Shown: positions 28,077 to 38,865 of the stretch, one piece after another
Numbering within the stretch: position 1 is the first letter of the stretch
Layout of the letters: each line of letters starts with the position of its first letter
Notes under the pieces: generated by a model
What the model saw: only the letters and a program-made list of their open reading frames with translations
Told to the model about the DNA's origin: nothing
Databases searched by the model: none
Assembly (NCBI GenBank): GCA_014377455.1
Contig: JACMPO010000077.1
Coordinates: 81,443-145,442 of the forward strand
Origin: Flavobacterium sp.
Lineage (GTDB): Bacteria; Bacteroidota; Bacteroidia; Flavobacteriales; Flavobacteriaceae
DNA: 64,000 nucleotides
Direction: 5' to 3'
Position numbers and translations under genes: made by a program

Positions 28077-29849
28077 ATGTCTCAAAATTTACTCCAAACA
28101 ATTAATAATCCATCTGATTTACGAAAATTAAAACCTTCGCAACTGCCTCAATTAGCGAAAGAATTACGTGATTTTATTATCGATATTGTATCTGTAAAAG
28201 AAGGACATTTAGGTGCAAGTTTAGGGGTTGTTGAACTTACTATTGCACTTCACTATATTTTTGATACTCCTAATGATTTATTAGTTTGGGATGTAGGACA
28301 TCAAGCTTATGGTCATAAAATTATAACCGAACGTAAAGCCATTTTTAATACTAATCGTCAACTGGGCGGAATTTCTGGATTTCCAAAACGTACTGAAAGT
28401 ATATACGATACCTTTGGCGTGGGACATTCGTCAACTTCAATTTCGGCAGCTTTGGGAATGGCCATTTCATCACAATTGCAGGGAAATCAAAAACATCACA
28501 TTGCAGTTATCGGAGATGCTTCAATTGCAAGCGGTATGGCATTTGAAGGACTAAATCATGCTGGAGTTACCGATGCTAATTTACTAGTAATATTAAATGA
28601 TAATGCCATAGGAATTGATCCAAGTGTTGGTGCTCTTAAAAATTATTTAACCGCAGTTAAAGAAGGAGAAAATCCAATTGAAAATAACATCATAAAATCT
28701 CTAAATTTTGACTATTCTGGACCTATTGATGGTCATGATATTAATGCTTTATTATCAGAATTAGAGCGACTGAAATCAGTTCAAGGACCAAAATTTCTAC
28801 ACGTTATAACTACAAAAGGTAAAGGCTTGCTTCAAGCAGAAGAAAATCAAATTACATATCATGCTCCAGGAAAATTTGATAAAATCACAGGAATTATTCA
28901 CCCTAAAAAAGAAGAAAATTTACCTCCAAAATATCAAGATGTTTTTGGTTTAACTTTGGTAGAATTAGCCACTGAAAACCAAAAAATTATAGGAATTACA
29001 CCCGCTATGCCAAGTGGAAGTTCATTAAAATTTATGATGGAAATGTTTCCAAAACGAGCTTTTGATGTTGGCATTGCTGAACAGCATGCTGTAACTTTAG
29101 CTGCAGGAATGGCAACGCAAGGCATGATTGTATTTTGTGCCATCTATTCTACTTTTATTCAGCGCGCTTACGATCAAATTATACATGACGTGGCATTGCA
29201 AAATTTACCAGTTATTTTTTGCATTGATCGAGCTGGATTGGTTGGCGAAGATGGCGCAACACATCACGGTGTTTTTGATATTGCCTTTTTGAGATGTATT
29301 CCTAATATGATTATTTATGCTCCCAAAGATGCGACAGATTTGCGAAACATACTTTACACCGCATCATTAGGGTTGAAACATCCAATTGCGATTCGATATC
29401 CACGCGGAAGATCTTCAATTTTTGATTGGCAAAAATCTTTTCAAAAAATTATAATTGGAAAAGCAAAAAATCTAAAGAAAGGAAATAAAATTGCATTTCT
29501 ATCAACAGGAACAATAGTAGATAATGTGACACAAGCAATTGATAAATTAAGTGTACAAAACGCTGTGGCACAATACTATTTTGGGTTTATTAAACCTCTT
29601 GATGAAGAAACATTACATAAGATTTTTGAAAAATATGAGAAGATAATTACCATTGAAGACGGAACAATAGTTGGCGGTTTTGGAAGTTCTGTAGTGGAAT
29701 TTGCATCTAAAAATAACTACAAAAATGAAATTCATATTCTAGGTATTCCAGATAACTTTATCGAACATGGAACCATTGAGGAATTGCAAAAAATTTGTGG
29801 AATTGATGTAGAAACTTTAACCTCAAACTTAACGCAATGGTTGTATTAA
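28077..29849 (+). CDS. dxs: 1-deoxy-D-xylulose-5-phosphate synthase
   Basis: EGHLGASLGVVELTIALHYIFDTPNDLLVWDVGHQAYGHKIITER; DVGIAEQHAVTLAAGMA. Confidence 0.96.
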   Translation: MSQNLLQTINNPSDLRKLKPSQLPQLAKELRDFIIDIVSVKEGHLGASLGVVELTIALHYIFDTPNDLLVWDVGHQAYGHKIITERKAIFNTNRQLGGISGFPKRTESIYDTFGVGHSSTSISAALGMAISSQLQGNQKHHIAVIGDASIASGMAFEGLNHAGVTDANLLVILNDNAIGIDPSVGALKNYLTAVKEGENPIENNIIKSLNFDYSGPIDGHDINALLSELERLKSVQGPKFLHVITTKGKGLLQAEENQITYHAPGKFDKITGIIHPKKEENLPPKYQDVFGLTLVELATENQKIIGITPAMPSGSSLKFMMEMFPKRAFDVGIAEQHAVTLAAGMATQGMIVFCAIYSTFIQRAYDQIIHDVALQNLPVIFCIDRAGLVGEDGATHHGVFDIAFLRCIPNMIIYAPKDATDLRNILYTASLGLKHPIAIRYPRGRSSIFDWQKSFQKIIIGKAKNLKKGNKIAFLSTGTIVDNVTQAIDKLSVQNAVAQYYFGFIKPLDEETLHKIFEKYEKIITIEDGTIVGGFGSSVVEFASKNNYKNEIHILGIPDNFIEHGTIEELQKICGIDVETLTSNLTQWLY

Positions 29850-29863
29850 GATTGTGGGTATAA

Positions 29864-30322
29864 TTATTTATTTGAAATATCTCTTATAATTTTTAGGTGA
29901 TGAGTTGTGTGTAAAACCAAAAATTTTTGTGTTTGTTTTATATTCAAATCACCAAAATATGGATGTGGAAAAAAACAATTTTTGTTCAACAACTGGATTT
30001 CTGCGACATTTGTTTTAGAAGTATTAATTTTTTGTTTTAAACTCTCGACTGTTATTTCTCCTTCTGGTAATGCAACTTTTGGCGCTTGAACTTTTCCTCG
30101 TTTGATGGTGTTTAAAGTGAAAATCAATGTTCTAATAAGGTTGAATTTCCATTTATAATCATCGTGATTTGAATCTTTCAGGTGATTTGAAACTCTGTTA
30201 ATGACTATCAAACAATGATCTATTTGCCAACCAATGGACGCTGTGGATACTTCCAGATTGGTTTTCTCTAAACTCGGAATATATCGTTCTAACTCGTCTA
30301 AAAGTAATTCTAACTTTTTCAT
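29864..30322 (-). CDS. DUF1569/DinB-like protein
   Basis: IGWQIDHCLIVINRV, HTTHHLKIIRDI metal-binding His pattern. Confidence 0.7.
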   Translation of the reverse strand: MKKLELLLDELERYIPSLEKTNLEVSTASIGWQIDHCLIVINRVSNHLKDSNHDDYKWKFNLIRTLIFTLNTIKRGKVQAPKVALPEGEITVESLKQKINTSKTNVAEIQLLNKNCFFPHPYFGDLNIKQTQKFLVLHTTHHLKIIRDISNK

Positions 30323-30332
30323 CTACATTACT

Positions 30333-31298
30333 TTATAGATCATTTAACATCTTAGAAATTTCATCAAGTTTTGGTGTCAGAATAATTTCAATTCTTCTGT
30401 TTTTAGCTTTTCCTTCAGGAGTATTATTTTCTGTTATTGGAGCAAATTCGCCGCGTCCTGCTGCAGTTAAATTTTGCTTGTTAACAGCTTTATTTTCAGA
30501 TAAAATATTCACTATCGCAGTAGCTCGTTTTGTAGATAAATCCCAGTTGTTTTCAATACCGCCACCAATATTTCCTAGAATTTTATCATCATCTGTATGT
30601 CCTTCAATCAAAACGGAAATTTCTGGATTCTGAGCTAAAACTTTTCCTACCTCAACTACTGCAGTTTTTCCTTCTGTCCCAACTGCCCAACTTCCTGTTT
30701 GAAACAGCAATTTATTTTCTACAGAAACATACACTTTACCATCTTTTTGATGCACCGTTAAACCTTTTCCTTCAAATGCTTTTAAAGATTTTGACAAAGT
30801 TTCCTTTAGTTTTTTCATGCTAGCATCTTTAGAGGCAATATATCCTTCAAGTTCGCTTAATCGTTTAGAACTTGATTCCAATTCTGATTTTAATTTATTC
30901 AAACGCTCTTGCTCTGTCGCAAGCGCTTTTTCTTTAGTTTCTAGTTTTGCTAATAACTCCCGATTTTTATCTAAATTCGCTTTTAAGGATTCATCACTGT
31001 TTTTCTCCAAAGCATTATAGGATGCTTGTAATGTTTTCAAATTTTTATCAGATGCTGTGTAATCTGCTAAAAGTTTATCTCGCTCCGCTTTAAGTTTGTC
31101 TCTTTCTGTGGTAAGCGCATTTTTATCTAAATCCAATTGATTTTTAGATTTTAACAAATCTTCATTTCCATCAGTTAGGGTTCTGTTTTCTTTTTTCAAA
31201 TCGGCATATTTATTCTCTAAATCATTGTATATTTTCTTTGAAACACACGACGTTGCTATTGCAAAAACTAGTAATCCGATGGTTATTTTTTTTATCAT
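30333..31298 (-). CDS. OmpA family lipoprotein with coiled coil
   Basis: Lipobox ATSCVSKK; VLIEGHTDDDK...NWDLSTKRATAIVNIL; C-terminal NRRIEIILTPK. Confidence 0.93.
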   Translation of the reverse strand: MIKKITIGLLVFAIATSCVSKKIYNDLENKYADLKKENRTLTDGNEDLLKSKNQLDLDKNALTTERDKLKAERDKLLADYTASDKNLKTLQASYNALEKNSDESLKANLDKNRELLAKLETKEKALATEQERLNKLKSELESSSKRLSELEGYIASKDASMKKLKETLSKSLKAFEGKGLTVHQKDGKVYVSVENKLLFQTGSWAVGTEGKTAVVEVGKVLAQNPEISVLIEGHTDDDKILGNIGGGIENNWDLSTKRATAIVNILSENKAVNKQNLTAAGRGEFAPITENNTPEGKAKNRRIEIILTPKLDEISKMLNDL

Positions 31299-31342
31299 TT
31301 TATGTAAATTAAAATAAATATTTATAAATTTTTTTAAAATTA

Positions 31343-32104
31343 TTAATCAATTTCAACTAATATGGGGCAATGGTCTGAGTGTTTTGCTTCAGGAAGTATT
31401 ACCGCTCGAGTCATTCTGTGTTTTAAATTTTCGCTAACTAAATTGTAATCTATTCGCCAACCTTTATTGGTAGCTCTTGCGCCTGCACGATAACTCCACC
31501 ACGAGTAGTGATGTGGCTCTTTATTAAAATGTCTAAAACTATCCACAAATCCAGATTTCATAAATCCATTTAGCCAAAATCGTTCTTCTGGTAAAAATCC
31601 AGATACCGTTTTATTGCGAATTGGATCGTGAATATCAATCGCTTCATGGCAAATATTGTAATCGCCACATATTACAAGATTTGGAATTTCCATTTTTAAC
31701 TTATTTATATAATCTTGAAATTCGGCCATATAATTAAATTTGTGCCCAAGACGATCTAAATTTGTACCCGAAGGCAGGTACAAACTCATAATTGAAACGC
31801 CATCAAAATCTGCACGGATGTTGCGTCCTTCGAAGTCCATACTTTCAATTCCGGTTCCGTAAAGAATTTTTTTGGGTTCTATCTTACTTAAAATAGCCAC
31901 ACCACTATATCCTTTTTTAGTTGCAGAAAAATAATATTGATAAGCATATCCAGCTGCGGTAATTTCGTTTGTAGGGATTTGATCCTGAGTTGCTTTTATT
32001 TCTTGAAGGCAAATTACGTCGGGATTTGCTTGTTGTAACCAGTCTAAAAATCCTTTTGTAATTGCAGCGCGAATTCCGTTTACATTATAGGAAATAATTC
32101 TCAT
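31343..32104 (-). CDS. xth: Exodeoxyribonuclease III
   Basis: MRIISYNVNGIRAAITKGF, VICLQEIKA, CGDYNICHEAIDIHDP, HSDHCPILVEID. Confidence 0.94.
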   Translation of the reverse strand: MRIISYNVNGIRAAITKGFLDWLQQANPDVICLQEIKATQDQIPTNEITAAGYAYQYYFSATKKGYSGVAILSKIEPKKILYGTGIESMDFEGRNIRADFDGVSIMSLYLPSGTNLDRLGHKFNYMAEFQDYINKLKMEIPNLVICGDYNICHEAIDIHDPIRNKTVSGFLPEERFWLNGFMKSGFVDSFRHFNKEPHHYSWWSYRAGARATNKGWRIDYNLVSENLKHRMTRAVILPEAKHSDHCPILVEID

Positions 32105-32276
32105 TTTGTTCCTTATTTATTGAAATTCAAATGTAAATAAAAACACGGTGTTTAACTACAAATACAGAGATATTTATAAATGTTTTAATCAAATTTTAAA
32201 TAGTAGCTTTTTTTCAAAATATCGATAATAAGATTTACTATATTTGTTTTTTTGAACAAAACCGAACAATAAATCA

Positions 32277-34073
32277 ATGGGATTAGTTACCGCCAAAGAA
32301 TTTGCAAAAGCTATAAATGCCGAAAAATACGGGGTTTTGGGAACTTTTGCTGGCTGGTTATTAATGAAAACTCTTAAAATTTCGACCTTAAATAAAATTT
32401 ACGATCGAAACAAACATTTATCAGATACCGTATTTTTAAAAGCTATTTTAGACGAGTTTCAAATTAAATTTGAAATACCAGAGGAAGATTTTAAAAGGTT
32501 ACCAAAAGATGGTGCTTATATTACAATTTCAAATCATCCGTTAGGTGGAATCGATGGGATTTTGCTGCTTAAATTAATGCTTGAAAAGGTTCCAGATTTT
32601 AAAATAATTGCCAATTTTTTGTTGCATCGAATCCAACCGATGAAACCTTACATTATGCCTGTAAACCCTTTTGAAGATCGAAAAGATACTAAATCGAGCG
32701 TCATTGGGATTAAAGAAACCTTGCGTCATTTAAGCGATGGCAAGCCACTTGGAATGTTTCCTGCAGGAGAAGTTTCTACCTATAAAGATGGTAAACTAGT
32801 TGTAGATAAAGCTTGGGAAGAAGGCGCAATGAAAGTAATTAGAAAAGCTCAGGTACCAGTTGTACCTATTTATTTTCATGCAAAAAACAGTAGGCTATTT
32901 TATTTTTTATCTAAAATTAACCCAACACTTCGTACTGCCAAACTTCCGTCAGAACTTTTAACTCAAAAAGACAGAGTTATAAAAGTACGAATAGGAAAAG
33001 CAATTTCGGTAACCGAACAAAATGAATACAAAACTCTAGAAGAATATTCTGAATTTTTAAGGAAAAAAACTTACATGTTAGCCAATTCATTTAATGAAGA
33101 TGCTAAATTACTGTCGGTTCCAAATTTAAAACTTCCAAAAAATCCTAAGGAAATTGTAACTCCTGCTAATCATGAAAAAATGTTAGCTGAAGTAAATACA
33201 CTTAGAAAAACCGATTGCAGATTGTTGCAAAGTAAAAATTATGAAGTTTTTTTTACTACAGCATCTGAAATACCAAATATTTTACATGAAATAGGTCGTT
33301 TGCGTGAAGTTACTTTTAGAGAAATTGGAGAAGGAACTAACAAGTCCATCGATATAGATAAGTATGACCGATACTATTATCACATGTTTTTGTGGGATGA
33401 CGAAACAAAACAAATTGCTGGTGCTTACAGAATGGGTTTAGGGTCAGAAATTTTTCCGAAATATGGAGTTGAAGGGTTTTATTTAAACGATTTATTCAGA
33501 ATCGAAACTGAATTAAACGAAATGATGAATAACTCGATCGAAATGGGTCGAGCATTTGTTATTAAAGAATACCAACAAAAACCAATGCCACTATTTCTGC
33601 TTTGGCGCGGCATTATTCATATTACACTTCGCTATCCTGAACATAAGTTTTTAATAGGTGGCGTAAGTATAAGCAACCAGTTTACTGATTTCTCAAAATC
33701 GTTGATGATCGAATTTATGAAATCTAATTATTACGATCCATATGTTGCCCAATATGTTCATCCAAAAAAGGAATTTAAAATCAAGTTGAAAGATGCTGAT
33801 AAAGATTTTATTTTTGATGAAGCCGAAGCAGATTTAAATAAATTTGATAAAATAATAGACGAATTAGAACCAGGAAATCTGAGGTTACCTGTTTTAATTA
33901 AAAAATACATCAAACAAAACGCGCGATTAGTTGCTTTTAATGTTGATCCATTATTTAACAATGCTATTGACGGATTAATGTATATTCGAATTGCAGATAT
34001 TCCCGAAAGCACTATGAAGCCTGTAATGGAGGAATTTCAGGCGGAGTTAGAACGAAAGTTAGGTGAAAAATAA
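32277..34073 (+). CDS. Bifunctional acyltransferase: PlsC-like N-terminus plus hemolysin/GNAT-like C-terminus (OlsF-like)
   Basis: ISNHPLGGIDGILLLK and FPAGEVST motifs; C-terminal LREVTFREIGEGTNKSIDIDKYDRYYYHMFLWDDETKQIAGAYRMG. Confidence 0.85.
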   Translation: MGLVTAKEFAKAINAEKYGVLGTFAGWLLMKTLKISTLNKIYDRNKHLSDTVFLKAILDEFQIKFEIPEEDFKRLPKDGAYITISNHPLGGIDGILLLKLMLEKVPDFKIIANFLLHRIQPMKPYIMPVNPFEDRKDTKSSVIGIKETLRHLSDGKPLGMFPAGEVSTYKDGKLVVDKAWEEGAMKVIRKAQVPVVPIYFHAKNSRLFYFLSKINPTLRTAKLPSELLTQKDRVIKVRIGKAISVTEQNEYKTLEEYSEFLRKKTYMLANSFNEDAKLLSVPNLKLPKNPKEIVTPANHEKMLAEVNTLRKTDCRLLQSKNYEVFFTTASEIPNILHEIGRLREVTFREIGEGTNKSIDIDKYDRYYYHMFLWDDETKQIAGAYRMGLGSEIFPKYGVEGFYLNDLFRIETELNEMMNNSIEMGRAFVIKEYQQKPMPLFLLWRGIIHITLRYPEHKFLIGGVSISNQFTDFSKSLMIEFMKSNYYDPYVAQYVHPKKEFKIKLKDADKDFIFDEAEADLNKFDKIIDELEPGNLRLPVLIKKYIKQNARLVAFNVDPLFNNAIDGLMYIRIADIPESTMKPVMEEFQAELERKLGEK

Positions 34074-34084
34074 ATTTTTTTTAA

Positions 34085-34759
34085 CTATACATTGAGATAG
34101 TATCCAAAACCAGATCTTGTAAGAATTAGTTTTTCAGGATGTTCCTTATCAATTTTTTTTCTTAAAAAATTAATATATACTTCTATTGTATTCATATTAC
34201 TTTCAAATTGAATATCCCAAATTTGCTCAGCAATAGCTTGTTTTGACAAAATTTTTCCTTTAGCATTTGCTAAAATGAGTAAAAGCTGGTATTCTTTTGG
34301 AGTTAAATCAATAGAAATTCCGTTACGCTTCACTTTAGCTTCTTTAATGTCAATTTCTAAATCTTTGATAACTAAAAATTCCTTTTTGTCTTGAGGCAAA
34401 CCGCTTCTTCTTAAAAGTGCCATTATTCGCATGTAAAGTTCATCAAAATGAAAGGGTTTTACTAAATAATCATCTGCTCCAACTGTAAATGCATCCATTT
34501 TATCTTGAATATCTCGGTAAGCTGTAAGCATTAAAATGGGTACATCAGAGTTGGACTCGCGTACTTTTTTACAAACATCAAGTCCATTTAACTTTGGTAC
34601 ATTTATATCTAAAAGAAAGATATCATAGTTTGTAATTTTAATTTGTTTCAAAAATAAATCTCCATCAAAAACGGCGTCACAATCGATACTCATAGTTTTC
34701 AAAAAACTAATTACTTCTTTTGATAAAATTGGATCGTCTTCTAGTAGTAAAGCCTTCAT
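34085..34759 (-). CDS. OmpR-family response regulator (no adjacent kinase)
   Basis: REC domain DIFLLDINVPKLNGLDV, winged helix NTIEVYINFLRKKID. Confidence 0.93.
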   Translation of the reverse strand: MKALLLEDDPILSKEVISFLKTMSIDCDAVFDGDLFLKQIKITNYDIFLLDINVPKLNGLDVCKKVRESNSDVPILMLTAYRDIQDKMDAFTVGADDYLVKPFHFDELYMRIMALLRRSGLPQDKKEFLVIKDLEIDIKEAKVKRNGISIDLTPKEYQLLLILANAKGKILSKQAIAEQIWDIQFESNMNTIEVYINFLRKKIDKEHPEKLILTRSGFGYYLNV

Positions 34760-34895
34760 TTAAATAAAATTATATGTAAAAGTAAAAGTTTATTTTTTTT
34801 GAGTAACCAGAAATCAAAAAATTTTATTTTGTTTAACATGTTTACACCACAATTTTTGTTTTTGAAAATGTACTTTTGCACAAATTTATATTTTT

Positions 34896-35930
34896 ATGAA
34901 ATACACGTTACTGCCTAATACCGATTTGAAAATTAGCACCATTTGTTTAGGAACAATGACTTTTGGGGAACAAAATTCCGAAACTGATGCTCATAAACAA
35001 TTAGATTTTGCTATTAACGAAGGGATAAATTTTATTGATACCGCAGAAATGTATCCAGTTGCAGCACGAGAAGCAACTTTAGGACTAACTGAAAAATACA
35101 TTGGATCTTGGTTAAAAAAGTCAGGGAAAAGAAACGAAATAGTATTGGCAACTAAAATTGCTGGGCCAAATCGTGGCATGGATTACATTAGAAATCCACT
35201 GAATTTTTCTGAAAAAAGTATCCATGAAGCTATTGATAATAGTTTGAAAAATTTACAAACTGATTACATTGATTTATATCAAATGCATTGGCCAGAACGC
35301 GTTATGAACATGTTTGGACAACGAGGCGTTTCTAATATTGATGCAAACTGGCAAGAAAATTTTAGTGAACTCCTTTCTGTTTATAATGGATTAATTAAAG
35401 AAGGAAAAATCAAACATATTGGCGTTTCCAACGAAGCACCATGGGGAGTAATGAAGTTTTTATCAGAAGCAGAGAAAAATAATTTACCCAAAATTGTCAC
35501 TATTCAAAACCCTTTTTCTTTATTAAATAGACTTTTTGAAGTTGGATTATCTGAAGTTTGTCTTCGAGAAAATGTGGGATTGCTTGCCTATTCTCCACTC
35601 GCTTTTGGCATTTTATCGGGCAAACACCTCAACGGAAAAGTTCCAACTTCGCGAATTGGATTGTTTCCTCAGTTTTCAAGATATACCAATGATAATTGTA
35701 CCAAAGCAACCAAGTTATACAAGGAATTAGCCGAAAGCAATGGACTTACATTAACAGAAATGTCGCTTGCATTTGTTCAAAAACAAAGTTTTGTAAAAGC
35801 AACTATTGTAGGAGCAACTACATTAGAACAACTTAAAGAAAATATCAATACTCACAAAATCACATTGTCTGATAAAATTTGTGCTGAAATAAATGCAATT
35901 CAAGAATTGATACCAAATCCAGCTCCATAA
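34896..35930 (+). CDS. Aldo/keto reductase (Tas-like)
   Basis: FIDTAEMYP, DLYQMHWPER, IGVSNEAPWGVM, AYSPLAFGILSGK. Confidence 0.92.
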   Translation: MKYTLLPNTDLKISTICLGTMTFGEQNSETDAHKQLDFAINEGINFIDTAEMYPVAAREATLGLTEKYIGSWLKKSGKRNEIVLATKIAGPNRGMDYIRNPLNFSEKSIHEAIDNSLKNLQTDYIDLYQMHWPERVMNMFGQRGVSNIDANWQENFSELLSVYNGLIKEGKIKHIGVSNEAPWGVMKFLSEAEKNNLPKIVTIQNPFSLLNRLFEVGLSEVCLRENVGLLAYSPLAFGILSGKHLNGKVPTSRIGLFPQFSRYTNDNCTKATKLYKELAESNGLTLTEMSLAFVQKQSFVKATIVGATTLEQLKENINTHKITLSDKICAEINAIQELIPNPAP

Positions 35931-35931
35931 A

Positions 35932-37299
35932 TTATTCTACAATCAATTTCGTTTTAAAGCTATTTCCTAAATTATCCTCGATTGAAGCGATATAAGTACC
36001 CATTGCAAGCGTAGTTGTTGGAATTGACATGTTAAGATTATCAATAATTTGAGTATAAACTTGTTTTCCCGACACATCAAAAATTGTAATTTTAACCGGT
36101 ATTGTACCCAAACTATTTTTTATAAAAAATTCTCGTTTGGCAGGATTTGGATAAATTGAAAATGGTGAAGCATCAAACTTATTGTTTGATAACGAGGAAT
36201 CTGTAACCTTATATATGGTTCCATTTGCCTGTCCTGTAACAAACAACTCACCATTTGTATCTTCGCCAAAAGTGGTAAAATAATTATCGCCCGTAAAAGT
36301 TTGCGAATAAGTAATTGTACCAGTTGCGTCAACATATCCTATTCTATTTATACAATAATCAGCAAAAAAATATTTATTTTGAAAATTAGGATACTGCGTT
36401 CCAGTATATAAGTAACCTCCAGTTATTGAACAACCTCCAGTAGAATGAGAATATTGTGCAAATGGCATAACCATAGTTCCGGCTGGTGCGCAACTAGCGG
36501 TATTGTATGCGGCATTTCCTTCATAACAACGCCATCCAAAATTTAAACCCGTTGGCAAAGGACTTACCACTTTATCAATTTCTTCAATTGTATTTTGACC
36601 TACATCAGCAATCCATAAATCGCCATTGAGTCTATTAAATGAAAATTTCCACGGATTTCGTACCCCAATTGCCCATATTTCATCGTTTCCTGCAATTCCA
36701 ACAAAAGGATTTGTGGGCGGAATTCCGTAAGGTGTCCCAGAATTTACATCGATCCGTAAAATTTTTCCTAAATTTTCATTAATATTTTGAGCTCTATTCC
36801 CAGGATCTCCACCACTTCCTCCATCACCCATTCCTATATACAAATATCCATCAGGACCAAATTTTAAATTTCCTCCATTATGATTAGAATACGGTTGAGT
36901 AATAGTTAAAAGTATAGTTCCCGTAGTTTGTGCAACGTTTGGGTTTGCAGAAACTGAATATTTTGCAATTACAGTATTTCCAGCAGTATTAGTATAATTT
37001 ACAAAGAAAAAACCGTTTGTTGCATAGTCTGGATGAAATGCTAATCCCAATAAACCTCTTTCGCCTCCTGTACTTATAACAGATGATAGATTTAAAAATG
37101 GAGTAGCATTTGTAGTTCCATTACTATTTAAAATTTTTATCAATCCTTCCTGTTGCACCACAAAAAATCGAGAATCATTTGCAGGATGAGTCATTTCTAC
37201 AGGATTTGTAAAACCTGTAGCAAATGTTTGAAGCTGAATTACCTGGCAAAAACTGAAAAAGTAAATAAAGCAAGAACAAAAAATTAATTTAGTTTTCAT
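35932..37299 (-). CDS. PQQ-dependent sugar dehydrogenase-like secreted protein with T9SS sorting domain
   Basis: NHNGGNLKFGPDGYLYIGMGDGGSGGDP; C-terminal FSIYPNPAKREFFIKN...LIVE type-A CTD. Confidence 0.92.
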   Translation of the reverse strand: MKTKLIFCSCFIYFFSFCQVIQLQTFATGFTNPVEMTHPANDSRFFVVQQEGLIKILNSNGTTNATPFLNLSSVISTGGERGLLGLAFHPDYATNGFFFVNYTNTAGNTVIAKYSVSANPNVAQTTGTILLTITQPYSNHNGGNLKFGPDGYLYIGMGDGGSGGDPGNRAQNINENLGKILRIDVNSGTPYGIPPTNPFVGIAGNDEIWAIGVRNPWKFSFNRLNGDLWIADVGQNTIEEIDKVVSPLPTGLNFGWRCYEGNAAYNTASCAPAGTMVMPFAQYSHSTGGCSITGGYLYTGTQYPNFQNKYFFADYCINRIGYVDATGTITYSQTFTGDNYFTTFGEDTNGELFVTGQANGTIYKVTDSSLSNNKFDASPFSIYPNPAKREFFIKNSLGTIPVKITIFDVSGKQVYTQIIDNLNMSIPTTTLAMGTYIASIEDNLGNSFKTKLIVE

Positions 37300-37502
37300 G
37301 ATAATAAATTTATTGATTATCAAATATATGAATTTTTCTAATAAGTTGTTTTTTAATAAGTTAGTTTTTGAATGAATTTAAAGCTAACCATATTTTAAAA
37401 AATATTAATTAGACCCCTTATAAAAATAGTGTTGATTTCTAAAATTTAATATTTTTTTATAAATTTACTCTAAATAAATAGGGGTAATTTAAAAATAGTT
37501 TT

Positions 37503-38830
37503 ATGAAAATAGAAAAGAGATGGATAATTTCATTTGTACTAATAAGTATTGTAGCCATTTCAGGCTTATTTTGGAAAACAAAAAATGCTGTTGTTTCTGC
37601 TACTTTTGATACCAGTACATCTATAAATTTTGCTGATGTTGCTTGGTTATTAACCGCTTCCTGTCTTGTTTTATTGATGACTCCAGGGCTTTCCTTTTTT
37701 TATGGAGGTATTGTTGGCAAAAAAAATGTGCTTTCTACTATGTTCAAAAGCTTCATTTGCTTGGGAGTAATCAGTTTACTTTGGGTTGTTATTGGTTTTA
37801 GTTTGTCATTTGGAAGTCCTGTTGGGATAACAATAAACGGAATTTATTACGGAATTTTTGGAAATCCGTTTGACTTTGCTTTTTTTAATCAAGTTGTTGT
37901 TTTACCACACAAAAAACTGGGTTCGACTATTCCTTTTATTCTTTTTGCTCTTTTTCAAATGAAATTTGCTGTAATAACTCCTGCATTAATCACAGGAGCT
38001 TTAGCCGAACGCATTCGATTTATTTCTTTTCTTTTATTTATTTGTTTATTCTCGATTTTCATTTACGCTCCATTGTGTCACATGATATGGCATCCAAATG
38101 GTTTGTTAGGAAGTTATTTTGGAGTGAAGGATTTTGCTGGATGCACTGTTGTTCACATGAGTGCAGGTTTAGCTGCACTTGCAGGAGTTTTAGTTCTAGG
38201 TAAACGAAAAAATAGCGAACATATCCCAACTAATATACCTTTTGTCCTTTTAGGAACTGGAATGTTGTGGTTTGGATGGTTTGGCTTTAATGCTGGATCG
38301 GCATTAGCTGCAAATGCAATGGCAGCAATGGCATTTGCAACAACAATAATAGCATCAGCGGCAGCAATGTTAACTTGGGTATTTTATGATAGAATAAATG
38401 GTAGGAAAATTTCCACACTTGGTGCGTGCATTGGAGCTGCTGTAGGATTAGTTGTTATTACTCCTGCTGCAGTTTATGTTTCCATTCCTGAGAGTATATT
38501 CTTCGGATTTATTGGTGCAATTGTTTCAAATACTATGGTTTATTGAAAAAAATTGATGACACTTTAGACGTTTTTGCCTGTCATGGTGTAGGCGGAATTA
38601 TGGGAATGATTTTAACAGCTATTTTTGCTAAAGGCGAAAACGCTAGTTTACTTCATGGAGGATGGAATATATTTGGCCATCATATGATCGTCTTAATTCT
38701 AGTAAGTAGTTTTACTTTTTGTGGTGCGTATTTATTATTTAAAATAACAAATACTATAATTCCCCTTCGAGTTTCGGAAATTTCAGAAGAACTTGGATTA
38801 GATTTGCCGCAACATGATGAGAAATTTTAA
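37503..38830 (+). pseudogene. amt: Ammonium transporter, frameshifted (37503..38546 and 38543..38830)
   Basis: First ORF: LLTASCLVLLMTPGLSFFYGGIVGKKNVLSTM ... GFIGAIVSNTMVY*; second ORF continues KKIDDTLDVFACHGVGGIMGMILTAIFA in frame -1/+2. Confidence 0.85.
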
Positions 38831-38865
38831 TAAAAATTACTAATTTCACTTAAAATAAAATTATC

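Noticed and set aside
37412-37490. Long-range ACCCCT/AGGGGT pairing upstream of amt
   Set aside because: Only 6-8 bp over ~70 nt in an AT-rich spacer; not above chance without comparative support.
38530-38555. Programmed -1 frameshift in amt
   Set aside because: No X XXY YYZ slippery heptamer before the TGA (codons ATG GTT TAT TGA); the A7 run follows the stop; single-G deletion explains it better.
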